Positions 63,962-64,000 of a stretch of 64,000 bases of DNA are shown in pieces; position 1 is the first letter of the stretch, and each line of letters opens with the position of its first letter. Position numbers and translations under genes: made by a program. The DNA is from Rallus limicola (taxonomy: Eukaryota; Chordata; Aves; Gruiformes; Rallidae). The stretch is taken from NCBI GenBank assembly GCA_022605955.1, contig JAKCOZ010000007.1, positions 29,605,491 to 29,669,490 of the forward strand. The letters run 5' to 3'. A model generated the notes under the pieces. It saw only the letters and a program-made list of their open reading frames with translations. It was not told where the DNA came from and did not search any database.

Positions 63962-64000
63962 CAAAAAACCCAACCAACAAAAAAAACCCCAAACAACAAA
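63962..64000 (+). repeat. A/C-rich low-complexity end of window
   Basis: CAAAAAACCCAACC, CAACAAAA and CCCCAAAC runs; continues past the window edge. Confidence 0.7.

Overview
This is vertebrate nuclear DNA, almost certainly from a bird. It is AT-rich, has no dense coding, and carries about sixteen CR1 retroposon pieces, several ending in the avian CR1 tail (repeats of ATTCTGTG or ATTCTATG), plus five solo LTRs of endogenous-retrovirus (ERVL-like) type. CR1 dominance without Alu/L1-type repeats is a bird/reptile signature. I see no bacterial or plasmid features, CRISPR arrays, rRNA or tRNA genes.

One protein-coding exon is recognised with confidence, on the minus strand at 40525-40654. It is 130 bp, has canonical AG and GT splice borders, and encodes the first half of a SAM domain that matches SAMD12 (sterile alpha motif domain-containing 12). 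The window is therefore best read as the inside of the SAMD12 gene on the minus strand: sequence right of 40654 is upstream intron, and sequence left of 40525 is downstream intron. I did not find the flanking SAMD12 exons, which fits the very long introns of this gene in other vertebrates.

Layout: 1-10.7 kb is mostly unique intron with four CR1 pieces, a short hairpin near 0.9 kb and a speculative exon-like block at 1.66-1.79 kb. From 10.7-23.7 kb repeats are dense: LTR family A (minus), a CR1 closed off by LTR family B, two more CR1s and a second LTR A with perfect target-site duplications. From 27-34 kb there are CR1 copies in opposite orientations around an isolated CpG island (29.6-29.9 kb) and a second LTR B. 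From 37-44 kb lie an old CR1, the SAM exon, a T/G homopolymer tract and a third LTR A with a CR1 nested inside it. From 44-64 kb the sequence is mostly unique, with a diverged ~200-bp direct repeat pair (42.6 and 49.7 kb), an unidentified GC-rich block at 47.5 kb, an A/G homopolymer tract, and a block at 57.1-57.4 kb that looks like a terminal exon with a poly(A) signal.

No multi-gene system is visible. The points most worth checking are the intronic CpG island (possible internal promoter), the two exon-like blocks, the unnamed repeat pair, and the layered LTR/CR1 insertions that give a relative history of the locus. All repeat family calls are by eye and have not been aligned to a library.
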